A stretch of DNA of 64,000 nucleotides, taken from positions 1-64,000 of the IMG/VR virus record IMGVR_UViG_3300032607_000379. One strand, given 5' to 3'. The position numbers and the translations under genes are program-made. The stretch is from a virus. Below are positions 14,584 through 20,911 of this stretch, one piece after another. The notes under the pieces were generated by a model. It was not told the origin of the DNA, ran no database searches, and saw only the letters and a list, made by a program, of their open reading frames with translations. Each line of letters starts with the position of its first letter. The first letter of the stretch is position 1.

Positions 14584-15096
14584 TTACCACCAGCTGTCGT
14601 AAAAAACAGCTTGGCCATCAGCAATGGCTTGTCTGGCTTTAGCAATGAAAGCGTGCAGGTCTTCAACGTCTTCTTGATTGATAGCGCTATCACCAAAGAA
14701 AAAGCCTGAAGTTGCTTTCAAAGTTTTGTTTTGAGCAGCTTGTTCCAGGCTGTCTAAGTCTTCCAGTTCAATACGAACGTTGTTGCGGTTGAATTCTTCA
14801 GAAACTCCGCCTTTGTTGTCATACAGGTTGTTCATCCAACCGTGCAGAGCGTTGAACTTGCGCCAGTAATCAAACTCAGGGTTGACAATGCCCTGTTCTT
14901 TAGCAGATTGCATTGCTTTCTGTTCGCCGTTGTAATACGTCTCTTGCTCTGCGCGAGAAAGATCTTCGTATTCATCAGCTGAAAGCAAAGCAAACCCCAC
15001 AGCTTTAGCTGCAAGATTGCCAAGGTTTACGTCAGTGGTTTCACCTTCAGGCACAAGTTTGGCTTGAAGGGTGCGTGCGTACATGTCGAGTCCCAT
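14584..15096 (-). CDS. Conserved phage protein of the MGLDMY family
   Basis: 170 aa from the ATG at 15096, where AAAGGAC is well spaced. It begins MGLDMYARTLQAKL and contains FDYWRKFNALHGWMNNLY and GFFFG. This is the signature of a common phage family (M-G-L-D-M-Y ... Y-W-R-K-x-N-x-L-H-x-W-x ... G-F-F-F-G) of unknown function. It lies after the RNA polymerase genes and beyond a terminator, so it starts a separate transcript. Confidence 0.8.
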   Translation of the reverse strand: MGLDMYARTLQAKLVPEGETTDVNLGNLAAKAVGFALLSADEYEDLSRAEQETYYNGEQKAMQSAKEQGIVNPEFDYWRKFNALHGWMNNLYDNKGGVSEEFNRNNVRIELEDLDSLEQAAQNKTLKATSGFFFGDSAINQEDVEDLHAFIAKARQAIADGQAVFYDSWW

Positions 15097-15119
15097 GGGG
15101 AAGTCCTTTGTGTATAAGT

Positions 15120-15155
15120 AAAAAAAAGTGGACACACCTTTTCAGGTATGTCCAC
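15120..15155 (-). terminator. Strong terminator after the RNA polymerase genes
   Basis: Minus strand GTGGACATACC pairs with GGTGTGTCCAC (one mismatch) around a 6-nt loop, followed by eight T. Confidence 0.9.
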
Positions 15156-15202
15156 TAGTCCCGGATCACCCAGTGCCAGGAGGGCACATAGGTGTCAGGT
15201 TG

Positions 15203-16441
15203 TCAGCTCAAAGCGTAATTGCTTCCACGTATGTGGTCTGCCAGGTCATAGGTCATCTTGGGGAAGACGCCTGGCCTGCCATGTACTTGGCTGAGCAAGT
15301 CATCAAGCACCATGGATTTAGCAATCTCGGCCATCAGTTCCCGGTACTGCCAGCGCACAGTATTGAGATTATTCGGATGAGCTTTGAACTCATCGTGAAT
15401 AGTCACTAATGCAAATGGCTTGTAGGTCAGCAGGGTCGCAGCCATGCTTTTGAGCGAGTCCAGATGGGCATCACTCAAGTACTTGACGTTGGTTTCGCCC
15501 AAGTACGGAAGGATGACAACACTTGTCAGAGTGCTGCGCTCGTACTGCTGCATGTAGTACGCTACTTTGCCTGTAGGACTTGGTTCCTGCTGGCTTTCTC
15601 CTTGGATACGCGCTTCTTTTTCCTTGCTGATAGCTCTGAAAGCCTGATCAACCATTTCTGCGTCGTAGTTACAACGGCGGTGCATTTCCCGCACCACGTA
15701 AGCATCCATGGAATGCACTACGTTAGCTGCGTTGGACAGACCATGACGTGCACCAAGGTTTTCATAGAACTCATAGGTGAAGGTGGCATGGTCGAGTTCA
15801 TCGACTTCAATGCGTACTTCTCGTTTGTTCATGACCTTGACCTTGGCATCGAAGCCATCAGGCAGTTTCCACTGGTGGATTAAGCCCCATGGCTTCCAGC
15901 TGCCAAGCAAATCTTGGAGCAACTCCCATGCACCGGGTGCAACTTGGTTAGCAGCCTGATAGAAGGCATCCAGTTCAGGCGTGTCTTCCCCGAAGATCTG
16001 CTTGGGCATGGCTTTGGAGCCATAGAAGCTGGTCATCAATGACTGCTTGGCATCTGCTCTGCTGATGTTGACGCTGCTGCCCAGAATAGTGCCCATCACT
16101 TGCGTGGTGTAGGTGTAGGCATCTGAGCGCTCGTTGGGGTTGACTAAGCCTGTAGCTGTAGCGCCTTTGACGCAGCCTGTAAGCACTGACATCAACTGAA
16201 TGCCAGAACAGCAAGCATCCAAGCCCACCATGTGGCCGCTTGGGATGCCTGCCTGTGCTTTGCGTATAGCTTGCATGGCTTTCATGTACAAGGGCTTAGT
16301 CTCAGCCTGGTCAGCCAGATCTTCCAGCTCATTGAGGTTGGCTTCTGCCCACTCAATACGCTTTTCAAATACAAGTTTGTCGTGACCAAATTGATTGGCC
16401 AAGTCGATTAGCAGGTACTGCCATCCGGTGAATGTTTTCAT
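15203..16441 (-). CDS. Phage RNA polymerase, large subunit (N4 RNAPII, motifs A-C)
   Basis: 412 aa. It carries the catalytic half of a T7-like single-subunit RNA polymerase: motif A D75 in GLDACCSGIQLMS, motif B K132 to Y140-G141 (AKQSLMTSFYGSKAM), and motif C H349-D350 (TIHDEFKAHPN). The DxxGR box is absent and is found in the gene just upstream. This is the two-gene arrangement of N4 RNA polymerase II (gp15 and gp16), which transcribes middle genes. Start ATG with AAAGGAA 7 nt upstream; 15 bp separate it from its partner. Confidence 0.95.
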   Translation of the reverse strand: MKTFTGWQYLLIDLANQFGHDKLVFEKRIEWAEANLNELEDLADQAETKPLYMKAMQAIRKAQAGIPSGHMVGLDACCSGIQLMSVLTGCVKGATATGLVNPNERSDAYTYTTQVMGTILGSSVNISRADAKQSLMTSFYGSKAMPKQIFGEDTPELDAFYQAANQVAPGAWELLQDLLGSWKPWGLIHQWKLPDGFDAKVKVMNKREVRIEVDELDHATFTYEFYENLGARHGLSNAANVVHSMDAYVVREMHRRCNYDAEMVDQAFRAISKEKEARIQGESQQEPSPTGKVAYYMQQYERSTLTSVVILPYLGETNVKYLSDAHLDSLKSMAATLLTYKPFALVTIHDEFKAHPNNLNTVRWQYRELMAEIAKSMVLDDLLSQVHGRPGVFPKMTYDLADHIRGSNYALS

Positions 16442-16456
16442 GGTTGTTCCTTTGGT

Positions 16457-17368
16457 TTAAGTTGTTGGCACACCTTCAATGATTTCAGCGTCAGCTAGTT
16501 CTAGCATTGCTTTCTTGAAGGCAGATCCTTGGGTATTGATGTGGTATCCGTGCGAGTAAATGCGCCCTCGCTTGTCTACTTTATGCGTCAGGTAGAACCT
16601 GTTGCCTTGCGTAGCCATGAGGTGATAGAAGTGGTAGCTTTGCTTCTTAAAATGCGCCCAGCTTTCTTCTTTGTCCTGAGTATCAAGATCAAAGGTAGGT
16701 TCTTCTTCCACAGTACTGAGAAAATCGGTGTCCAGCTGTAAGACAACCTTGTTCATGATGTTCAAGGTGTCCAGACAGATGTCTCCGTCATGGTGATTAC
16801 CTGATCCGAGGATTAAGGAATCGTTGTGCGTTAGGTAGCCGCTGGAGTAATTGTGGGTTAACTCCAAAGGCTCGCACACCATTGGCGGCAGGAACTGACT
16901 GTTGTCGATGAACTCTATCAGTGCATCTGGCAATGGAATGCGTGACTCCACCATCAAACTGGCCTGTGGGCCGTCTTTGCTGATGTCAAACGCATCTGTA
17001 TTGCACAATACAGCTAGTAGTTCTGCCACAGTAGTGATGGCTTCTGTTCTGTCACTGAGTTTTAACCTAGATGCCATTTGTGATGACACTGAAGTAAACA
17101 GTTCAGGACGCTGTGCGTAAGACACGCCTACAAACATGTCTATTACCAAGGCTGGTATGTCCATGTTCTGTAGTTGTGCTGCACGCTTCATCTTGGACTC
17201 GTAGTACGTTCCATTCATGTATGCAGTAATCAGGCGCACACCTTCGATGAGCTTGTCCTGCATGAAGCTGCTGGCTTCAATAGCATCTCTGATCTTTACG
17301 TCGATGTGCTTACGGTTGTAGCGTTCTTCGTTCATTTCCTGAACAACTATGTCGCGCATGGTTTCCAT
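16457..17368 (-). CDS. Phage RNA polymerase, small subunit (N4 RNAPII, DxxGR part)
   Basis: 303 aa from the ATG at 17368 (AAGGAG, 6-nt spacing); a longer TTG-started frame lacks a ribosome site. It is the N-terminal part of a T7-like polymerase, ending with the template/RNA-binding box D265-K-R-G268-R269 in HKVDKRGRIYSHGYHIN. Motifs A-C are in the adjacent gene. The two proteins should form a heterodimer equal to one T7-like enzyme. It follows the early genes and is preceded by a TTCC-loop hairpin at 17416-17430. Confidence 0.93.
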   Translation of the reverse strand: METMRDIVVQEMNEERYNRKHIDVKIRDAIEASSFMQDKLIEGVRLITAYMNGTYYESKMKRAAQLQNMDIPALVIDMFVGVSYAQRPELFTSVSSQMASRLKLSDRTEAITTVAELLAVLCNTDAFDISKDGPQASLMVESRIPLPDALIEFIDNSQFLPPMVCEPLELTHNYSSGYLTHNDSLILGSGNHHDGDICLDTLNIMNKVVLQLDTDFLSTVEEEPTFDLDTQDKEESWAHFKKQSYHFYHLMATQGNRFYLTHKVDKRGRIYSHGYHINTQGSAFKKAMLELADAEIIEGVPTT

Positions 17369-17415
17369 GTAATGCTCCTTTGGGTTTGAGTTTGTCGATG
17401 AAGGCAATCGCCCAA

Positions 17416-17430
17416 GCGCAGGGAATGCGC
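17416..17430 (-). promoter_or_regulatory. Repeated 5-bp stem, 5-nt loop hairpin (copy 2), before RNA polymerase genes
   Basis: Plus strand GCGCA-GGGAA-TGCGC, a perfect stem, with loop TTCCC on the mRNA strand. It lies 47 nt before the RNAPII small-subunit ATG. Flanking bases (CTTGGGCGAT on the minus strand) are shared with the copy before the nuclease gene at 53664. Confidence 0.5.
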
Positions 17431-17447
17431 CTGAAAAAACTTATTGT

Positions 17448-17726
17448 TTATGCTGTCTCTTTTTCGGTACAGCTCAAAGCTGCACCTACCAGTTCAATGC
17501 GAGCATCACGCTGGGTACAGTCTTTGATACTTTGTTCGGTCCTCATGAAGTCGGCCCAACATGTGAAAGCGTGCATGTACAAGGTGTCAGTGCTGGCTTG
17601 AAGACGCAGTTTCTTCTCAGCTGCCTGTCCTGCTTTCCATACACGATGGTCATCTGAGAAGTCATAAGTCCAGTCATGACACTGCAAAGCTTGGGCATAC
17701 GCCTGGTAGTCTTTAAAGGAAGGCAT
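17448..17726 (-). CDS. Early hypothetical protein
   Basis: 92 aa from the ATG at 17726 (GGAGTATTTCC spacing). A helical, soluble protein with two Trp and three Cys residues (MPSFKDYQAYAQALQCHDWT); no family recognised. It is the last small early gene before the RNA polymerase genes and has its own promoter hairpin at 17765-17777. Confidence 0.7.
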   Translation of the reverse strand: MPSFKDYQAYAQALQCHDWTYDFSDDHRVWKAGQAAEKKLRLQASTDTLYMHAFTCWADFMRTEQSIKDCTQRDARIELVGAALSCTEKETA

Positions 17727-17742
17727 GGAAATACTCCAGGTT

Positions 17743-17777
17743 GCTGGCAATAGCGCCAGCCCAATGGCCGTAGGCCA
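17743..17777 (-). promoter_or_regulatory. Virion RNA polymerase-type hairpin promoter 1
   Basis: Minus strand TGGCC-TAC-GGCCA (17765-17777): 5-bp stem, 3-nt loop. With the loop centre (A, 17771) as -11, position -8 is G and the predicted start is 17760. A second inverted repeat GCTGGC/GCCAGC (17743-17760) begins exactly there. The purine at -11 and G at -8 match the known N4 virion polymerase rule. Drives the gene at 17726. Confidence 0.75.
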
Positions 17778-17811
17778 CGTTGGAGTTCTTCTGTGGTTCT
17801 TCTGTGAACAT

Positions 17812-17940
17812 AAAAAAAGCCCACCTCTTGTTGCGAAGGAGCAGGCCGGGAAAAGCAGGAGTCTGGAGCTACCTTACAGACAGGCTAAAGGTGACTGTCT
17901 CAACTGCGTTTCTGTCTGGCCTTAGGTAAGGCACATACTG
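17812..17940 (-). ncRNA. Structured non-coding stretch, candidate small RNA
   Basis: There is no ORF between two minus-strand T-runs. On the minus strand it holds GCCTTA-CC-TAAGGC, then CAGACAG paired with CTGTCTG about 28 nt on, then a GC-rich weak hairpin and seven T (17812-17818). It could be a small RNA released by readthrough, or a long leader. No tRNA features (no T-loop, no CCA). Confidence 0.3.
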
Positions 17941-17941
17941 T

Positions 17942-17998
17942 AAAAAAGCTAACTGCTCCCCATCCCAAAAGGGATGAGAAGCGGTGGAGCATTTAGCT
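17942..17998 (-). terminator. Large compound terminator
   Basis: Minus strand AGCTAA/TTAGCT and TGCTCC/GGAGCA stacked, enclosing CATCCC/GGGATG, then six T. It overlaps the last codons of the gene ending at 17993. Confidence 0.9.
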
Positions 17999-18271
17999 CA
18001 GATCGAAGCCTGCGGTATCAGATGCCTGAGCAGACTGAAACTCAATAACCAACTTCGACATGATCGCGGCAACCCGCGTCGGGTCTTCGTTCAGCCAGTC
18101 CAGCATCTGCTTTTCGCTGGGCTTCGACTCTTTCAGCGGGATAGCACCCAGCTTACGACGCTTGCCCCCATCCTTCGATGGAAGGTACAAATTCAAGAAG
18201 CCCTGCGCTTTCCACGAATCGTTGCTGGCGCTGTTGTTGTTCGACTGAACGGCATTGGATTTAAAAGACAT
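17993..18271 (-). CDS. Conserved small early protein
   Basis: 92 aa (MSFKSNAVQSNNNSASNDSW, then AQGFLNLYLPSKDGGKRRKL). An Asn/Ser-rich disordered start leads into a compact beta-strand/basic core (GFLNLYLPSKDGGKRRKLG) and an acidic end (GFDLS). Similar proteins occur near the early genes of other phages of beta-proteobacteria (recalled). Function unknown. It is flanked by hairpin promoter 2 and a strong terminator, so it is its own transcription unit. Confidence 0.75.
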   Translation of the reverse strand: MSFKSNAVQSNNNSASNDSWKAQGFLNLYLPSKDGGKRRKLGAIPLKESKPSEKQMLDWLNEDPTRVAAIMSKLVIEFQSAQASDTAGFDLS

Positions 18272-18308
18272 GAGATAGCTCCAGAAAAAGGATTAAAAAA
18301 GAAACGCA

Positions 18309-18341
18309 TTGCGTCAAAGCGCAAGAAATGGCCGTAGGCCA
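18309..18341 (-). promoter_or_regulatory. Virion RNA polymerase-type hairpin promoter 2
   Basis: Minus strand TGGCC-TAC-GGCCA at 18329-18341. The loop centre at 18335 as -11 gives G at -8 and a start at 18324, exactly where the second inverted repeat TTGCG/CGCAA (18309-18324) begins. Drives the gene at 18271. Confidence 0.75.
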
Positions 18342-18453
18342 CAGCGGCGTCAACTTTAGAAGCAGAGCTTGAAAAAGGTGACTATTCTAGTAAGAATTTA
18401 ATAAGGAAAGACTAACCCTGAATAATTCAAAACTTGTCACGGGTTTGTCATAC

Positions 18454-18531
18454 TTAGCCCCTCCAAGCAAGCATGGCGCCAATGCTGGCGAACAAGGTAA
18501 TAGTTACCACTGTGCAAACAAAATCATTCAT
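18454..18531 (-). CDS. 25-aa membrane mini-protein
   Basis: MNDFVCTVVTITLFASIGAM plus LAWRG. One hydrophobic helix with a short polar start. GGAG stands 8 nt before the ATG, and a terminator precedes it. Very short, so support is the ribosome site and the sharp hydrophobic segment. Possibly an early membrane-active peptide; function unknown. About 110 bp of AT-rich sequence follow with no gene. Confidence 0.45.
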   Translation of the reverse strand: MNDFVCTVVTITLFASIGAMLAWRG

Positions 18532-18552
18532 TTAAAGCTCCGCTATGCAATG

Positions 18553-18575
18553 AAAAAGGACTCATCAGAGTCCTT
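18553..18575 (-). terminator. Rho-independent terminator
   Basis: Minus strand AAGGACTC, loop TGAT, GAGTCCTT, then T residues. It follows the 37-aa early gene. Confidence 0.85.
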
Positions 18576-18598
18576 GTTGGTTTGAAAGCAGCAGACTG

Positions 18599-18712
18599 TT
18601 AACCGCGCCACTCGTCCAAGTAGGTGGACTCCAGCGCATCGTCAAGGGCAGCAAACAGATCGAGGTCGAGCAAGTCGGATTCGGCAGCAATAGGCAGGTC
18701 TTGATAAGACAT
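18599..18712 (-). CDS. Acidic 37-aa early protein
   Basis: MSYQDLPIAAESDLLDLDLF then AALDDALESTYLDEWRG. GGAG is 7 nt before the ATG; a longer in-frame start would lie inside the promoter hairpin. Strongly acidic with a Leu/Asp-rich amphipathic helix, as in small host-takeover proteins that bind host enzymes, but nothing more can be said. It has its own promoter (18774-18786) and terminator. Confidence 0.65.
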   Translation of the reverse strand: MSYQDLPIAAESDLLDLDLFAALDDALESTYLDEWRG

Positions 18713-18745
18713 AACTTCTCCAGAAGTATTGAAAACAATGGGCGA

Positions 18746-18786
18746 TGCAGACAACCTGCACCACTCCAGCAAATGGCCGTAGGCCA
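18746..18786 (-). promoter_or_regulatory. Virion RNA polymerase-type hairpin promoter 3
   Basis: Minus strand TGGCC-TAC-GGCCA at 18774-18786. The predicted start is 18769. The second inverted repeat (TGCAG/CTGCA, 18746-18760) begins 10 nt further on, later than at the other copies. Drives the 37-aa gene at 18712. Confidence 0.7.
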
Positions 18787-18829
18787 AAGAAACAAGTAAC
18801 CGCAGTTAAGCAGCTACTAGTAGACAGAG

Positions 18830-19048
18830 TCAGTACCGACGGGCGTGCTTACGCTCTTGGTAGATGATGAACAGCACTTGGCTTACAGCGATAAGTGCAA
18901 AGACACTGGCTGCTACTAATGCAAGCTGTGCAATAGGGCCAGTTGTCATGAGCAGGTAGCAGAGCAGTTCAATGCTGGCTACTGCCAGCAAGAACACTGC
19001 AAACGATGCTTCTGTATAGATGTAGAAGATGCGTGAAAGATTGGCCAT
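18830..19048 (-). CDS. Small integral membrane protein, early
   Basis: 72 aa from the ATG at 19048 (AAGGAATAGTCATG). Two or three predicted membrane helices fill most of the chain: about 14-33 (FAVFLLAVASIELLCYLLMT), then IAQLALVAASVFALIAVSQV, with a basic cytoplasmic end QERKHARRY. It is an early inner-membrane protein, conceivably involved in superinfection exclusion or membrane changes; unproven. Promoter hairpin 4 lies just upstream. Confidence 0.7.
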   Translation of the reverse strand: MANLSRIFYIYTEASFAVFLLAVASIELLCYLLMTTGPIAQLALVAASVFALIAVSQVLFIIYQERKHARRY

Positions 19049-19066
19049 GACTATTCCTTGATTGAT

Positions 19067-19099
19067 GAGCAAGATTGCTCCAATGAATAGCCGTAGGCT
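19067..19099 (-). promoter_or_regulatory. Virion RNA polymerase-type hairpin promoter 4
   Basis: Minus strand AGCC-TAC-GGCT (19089-19099), a 4-bp stem version. The loop centre is 19094, -8 is G, and the predicted start is 19083. The second repeat GAGCAA/TTGCTC (19067-19080) starts 4 nt on. Drives the membrane protein gene at 19048. Confidence 0.65.
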
Positions 19100-19103
19100 T
19101 CTG

Positions 19104-19133
19104 AAAAAAACATACCAACCCGTTAGGGTTGGT
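19104..19133 (-). terminator. Rho-independent terminator
   Basis: Minus strand ACCAACCC, loop TAAC, GGGTTGGT, then ATG and seven T. It ends the transcript of the 52-aa gene immediately before promoter hairpin 4. Confidence 0.9.
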
Positions 19134-19139
19134 TGTTAG

Positions 19140-19298
19140 TTAGAAGATCAAGTCTTCCGCTCGGTTGACTGCCCGTCCCTTGTAGTCTGTTGATACAACT
19201 ACATCGAACTCGCCATCTTGTGCATTGCACATAGCTTCGTACTCAAGCCAGTCGGCTTCAGTAGGCTCATAAGCCAAGGCTTCTTTAGCAATACGCAT
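19140..19298 (-). CDS. 52-aa early protein
   Basis: MRIAKEALAYEPTEADWLEY and onward, ending AVNRAEDLIF. AGGAG stands 7 nt before the ATG. Acidic and soluble, not recognised. It is set precisely between promoter hairpin 5 and the terminator at 19104-19133, which supports it as a real single-gene unit. Confidence 0.7.
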   Translation of the reverse strand: MRIAKEALAYEPTEADWLEYEAMCNAQDGEFDVVVSTDYKGRAVNRAEDLIF

Positions 19299-19317
19299 GA
19301 CTAACTCCTATTAACAC

Positions 19318-19349
19318 GGCAATATTGCCAAGAGATAGCCGTAGGCTGT
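19318..19349 (-). promoter_or_regulatory. Virion RNA polymerase-type hairpin promoter 5
   Basis: Minus strand AGCC-TAC-GGCT (19337-19347), extended by a G-T wobble and an A-T pair. The centre is 19342, -8 is G, and the predicted start is 19331. A 12-bp palindrome GGCAATATTGCC (19318-19329) follows. Drives the 52-aa gene. The roughly 165 bp upstream (19350-19515) hold no gene, only short inverted repeats. Confidence 0.7.
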
Positions 19350-19515
19350 ATCGGCTGTGTATCGGAATGGGGAATGGGATGAGAATGATGAGGAATGGTG
19401 GGCTTAATCAATAGATTGATACCCATCTGTATCCTGTCTGTACAAAGTTGACGGACTTACTGTCCTTACTCTGTCTGTTGGATAGACTATCTCTATCCCC
19501 TTGTGTTGTGTAGGA

Positions 19516-19551
19516 CTTAATAGCCACCCCGAAGGGTGGCGTGGTATTAAG
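19516..19551 (-). terminator. Terminator-like hairpin after the first early gene
   Basis: GCCACCC, loop of four (TTCG on the minus strand), GGGTGGC, flanked by a second pairing segment CTTAATA/TATTAAG. A stable stem but no T-run, so it may be a processing or 3'-end protection hairpin instead. Confidence 0.45.
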
Positions 19552-19741
19552 GCTGTTGATTGAGCAGAGCTTGCATCTCGCGCTCTTGGAGCAGGAGCTT
19601 TTTCTGACGGTCATTGCGTGCTTCGTCTACGAACGTAGCAGCGGTTTCTTCTGACCACTTGCTGATATGGCCGAATGCCACACAGAAGTTGGTGATACCT
19701 TCGAGCAAGGTAGTGATCATGATATTAAATGCACGGAACAT
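19547..19741 (-). CDS. First early gene product, small conserved protein
   Basis: 64 aa (MFRAFNIMITTLLEGITNFC then a charged helix ending ALLNQQP). AGGAG is 7 nt before the ATG. A hydrophobic N-terminal helix and an acidic/basic C-terminal coil are visible; the pattern W-x-E-E-T-A-x-x-F-x-D-E-A-R-x-D-R is seen in small leading-region proteins of other phages (recalled). Function unknown. It is the first gene after the divergent region and has promoter hairpin 6. Confidence 0.75.
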   Translation of the reverse strand: MFRAFNIMITTLLEGITNFCVAFGHISKWSEETAATFVDEARNDRQKKLLLQEREMQALLNQQP

Positions 19742-19769
19742 AGCTAACTCCTATAGGATTAATGAACTG

Positions 19770-19801
19770 GGGTACGTACCCACTGGATGGCCGTAGGCCA
19801 T
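19770..19801 (-). promoter_or_regulatory. Virion RNA polymerase-type hairpin promoter 6
   Basis: Minus strand TGGCC-TAC-GGCCA at 19788-19800, with a sixth A-T pair. The centre is 19794, -8 is G, and the predicted start is 19783. A perfect palindrome GGGTACGTACCC (19770-19781) follows. It is the first promoter of the early region. Confidence 0.75.
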
Positions 19802-19990
19802 GTGTAGGGGGGGGGTGTCCGTGTTTAAGGGCTCCGCCCTTATAAGTCCTGCATCCGTACCCATTTTGTAAATTCCCAGAAAACCTGCGGTCCTAAAATT
19901 CTGCAGAATAATTCCACAGAACTTTTGGTATTCATTGGTTTTTAATAATGCCGTACCATATGCACCCGATACAGTAACTACTGGGGATAT
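19802..19990. other. Divergent intergenic region, probable site of genome ends
   Basis: No gene. It holds a run of nine G (19807-19815), a 7-bp stem/3-nt loop hairpin TAAGGGC/GCCCTTA (19826-19842), and AT-rich sequence before the terminase-side gene that may hold the late promoter. In N4 the early genes start at one end of the linear genome and gp69 at the other, so the two ends join here. The virion termini are probably within or near this stretch (inference). Confidence 0.45.
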
Positions 19991-20686
19991 ATGACGGTAT
20001 TAACCATTGAGCAATTCAAACAAGCTTTACCGGACAAGGTGAAGAAGTCCGTGAACCAAGAGCTGATTGACTCGGTCAATAACACTCTGGCTGACCCGGA
20101 GATGTTTGAGGCGTACCGGGATAACCTGCTGAGCTACACCCGTGTGATGGCCGATGGTCGGTTCAAGGTAAACAGTTATGTGGATGCTGTGCGCTATGTA
20201 AGCCACAAGCTCATGGGCTGCAGCAACATCGAGGCATACACCAAGGCATTCCCCGATAAGTACGCACGGTTCGTGGCTCAGGGTGTCCAAGCCAAGGACA
20301 TCGCCAGCTACGTCACTGCGTACAACAAGAGCAAGCTGGTCAACCTGATCTTTGAGCAGACGCTGATTCCCAGCTATGTACTGAACCAGGATCTGTATCA
20401 GCGGGCGCTCAATGTGCAGGCGGAACTTATGGTTCATGCCAAGAGCGAGAAGGTCAGGTCTGATGCGGCCAACTCCCTGCTTACTCAGCTCAAGATGCCT
20501 GAGACGCAGAAGGTAGAGCTGGAGATAGGTATTAAGGAAGACTCGTCCATTGCCCAGCTCAGGATGGCCACGATGGAGTTGGCAAGGCAGCAGCGCTTGT
20601 CCATGGAGTCTGGGTCTATGAATGCCCAGCAGGTTGCCCACTCCCGCATTCAAGTTGTGGATGTCAAAGCCAAGGAGATAGTGTGA
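19991..20686 (+). CDS. N4 gp69-like protein, probable small terminase subunit
   Basis: 231 aa, soluble and helical, with TIEQFKQALPDKVKKSVNQE at the start and a Gln/Ala-rich C-terminal helix. It is the first gene of the late block, before lysis and large terminase genes, as gp69 is in N4-like phages. A role in recognising DNA for packaging is inferred from position and from the basic helical make-up; no catalytic motif is expected. Confidence 0.7.
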   Translation: MTVLTIEQFKQALPDKVKKSVNQELIDSVNNTLADPEMFEAYRDNLLSYTRVMADGRFKVNSYVDAVRYVSHKLMGCSNIEAYTKAFPDKYARFVAQGVQAKDIASYVTAYNKSKLVNLIFEQTLIPSYVLNQDLYQRALNVQAELMVHAKSEKVRSDAANSLLTQLKMPETQKVELEIGIKEDSSIAQLRMATMELARQQRLSMESGSMNAQQVAHSRIQVVDVKAKEIV

Positions 20687-20844
20687 TCCGTATTCACCTT
20701 ATAAATCTTCTTCTTTTAGCTTTGGCCATTGCCGGGTTTATCTGGGCCGAGGTAGCGTATGTTGTATGCGGGATAGTGGCGCTGTCAGGTTTATTTGTTC
20801 CGTTGATTGACTTTGGTCCTACTGACAAGCCTGATGAATATTAA
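20683..20844 (+). CDS. Small two-helix membrane protein, candidate holin
   Basis: 53 aa from a GTG that overlaps the previous stop (GTGA); AAGGAG is 5 nt upstream. Residues about 5-45 form two hydrophobic helices (INLLLLALAIAGFIWA and VVCGIVALSGLFVPLI) with a charged tail DKPDEY. It sits directly before the transglycosylase-like gene. Size, topology and position fit a class II holin or pinholin; this is an inference. Confidence 0.6.
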   Translation: MIRIHLINLLLLALAIAGFIWAEVAYVVCGIVALSGLFVPLIDFGPTDKPDEY

Positions 20845-20911
20845 AAGTTAATATGTAATACTGCCAAGCCAATTACACTAGACGCATTGCGTCCAGTTTA
20901 AAAGGATATGT

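Noticed and set aside
19826-19842. TAAGGGC/GCCCTTA hairpin with a 3-nt loop (GGA on the minus strand) as a seventh virion polymerase promoter.
   Set aside because: The stem and loop size fit, but -8 would be C instead of G, and the sequence differs from the six-copy family.
20881-20893. GACGC-ATT-GCGTC hairpin before the lysozyme gene as a promoter of the same type.
   Set aside because: Only one copy, a different sequence and in the late region; it is probably a chance or RNA-level stem.
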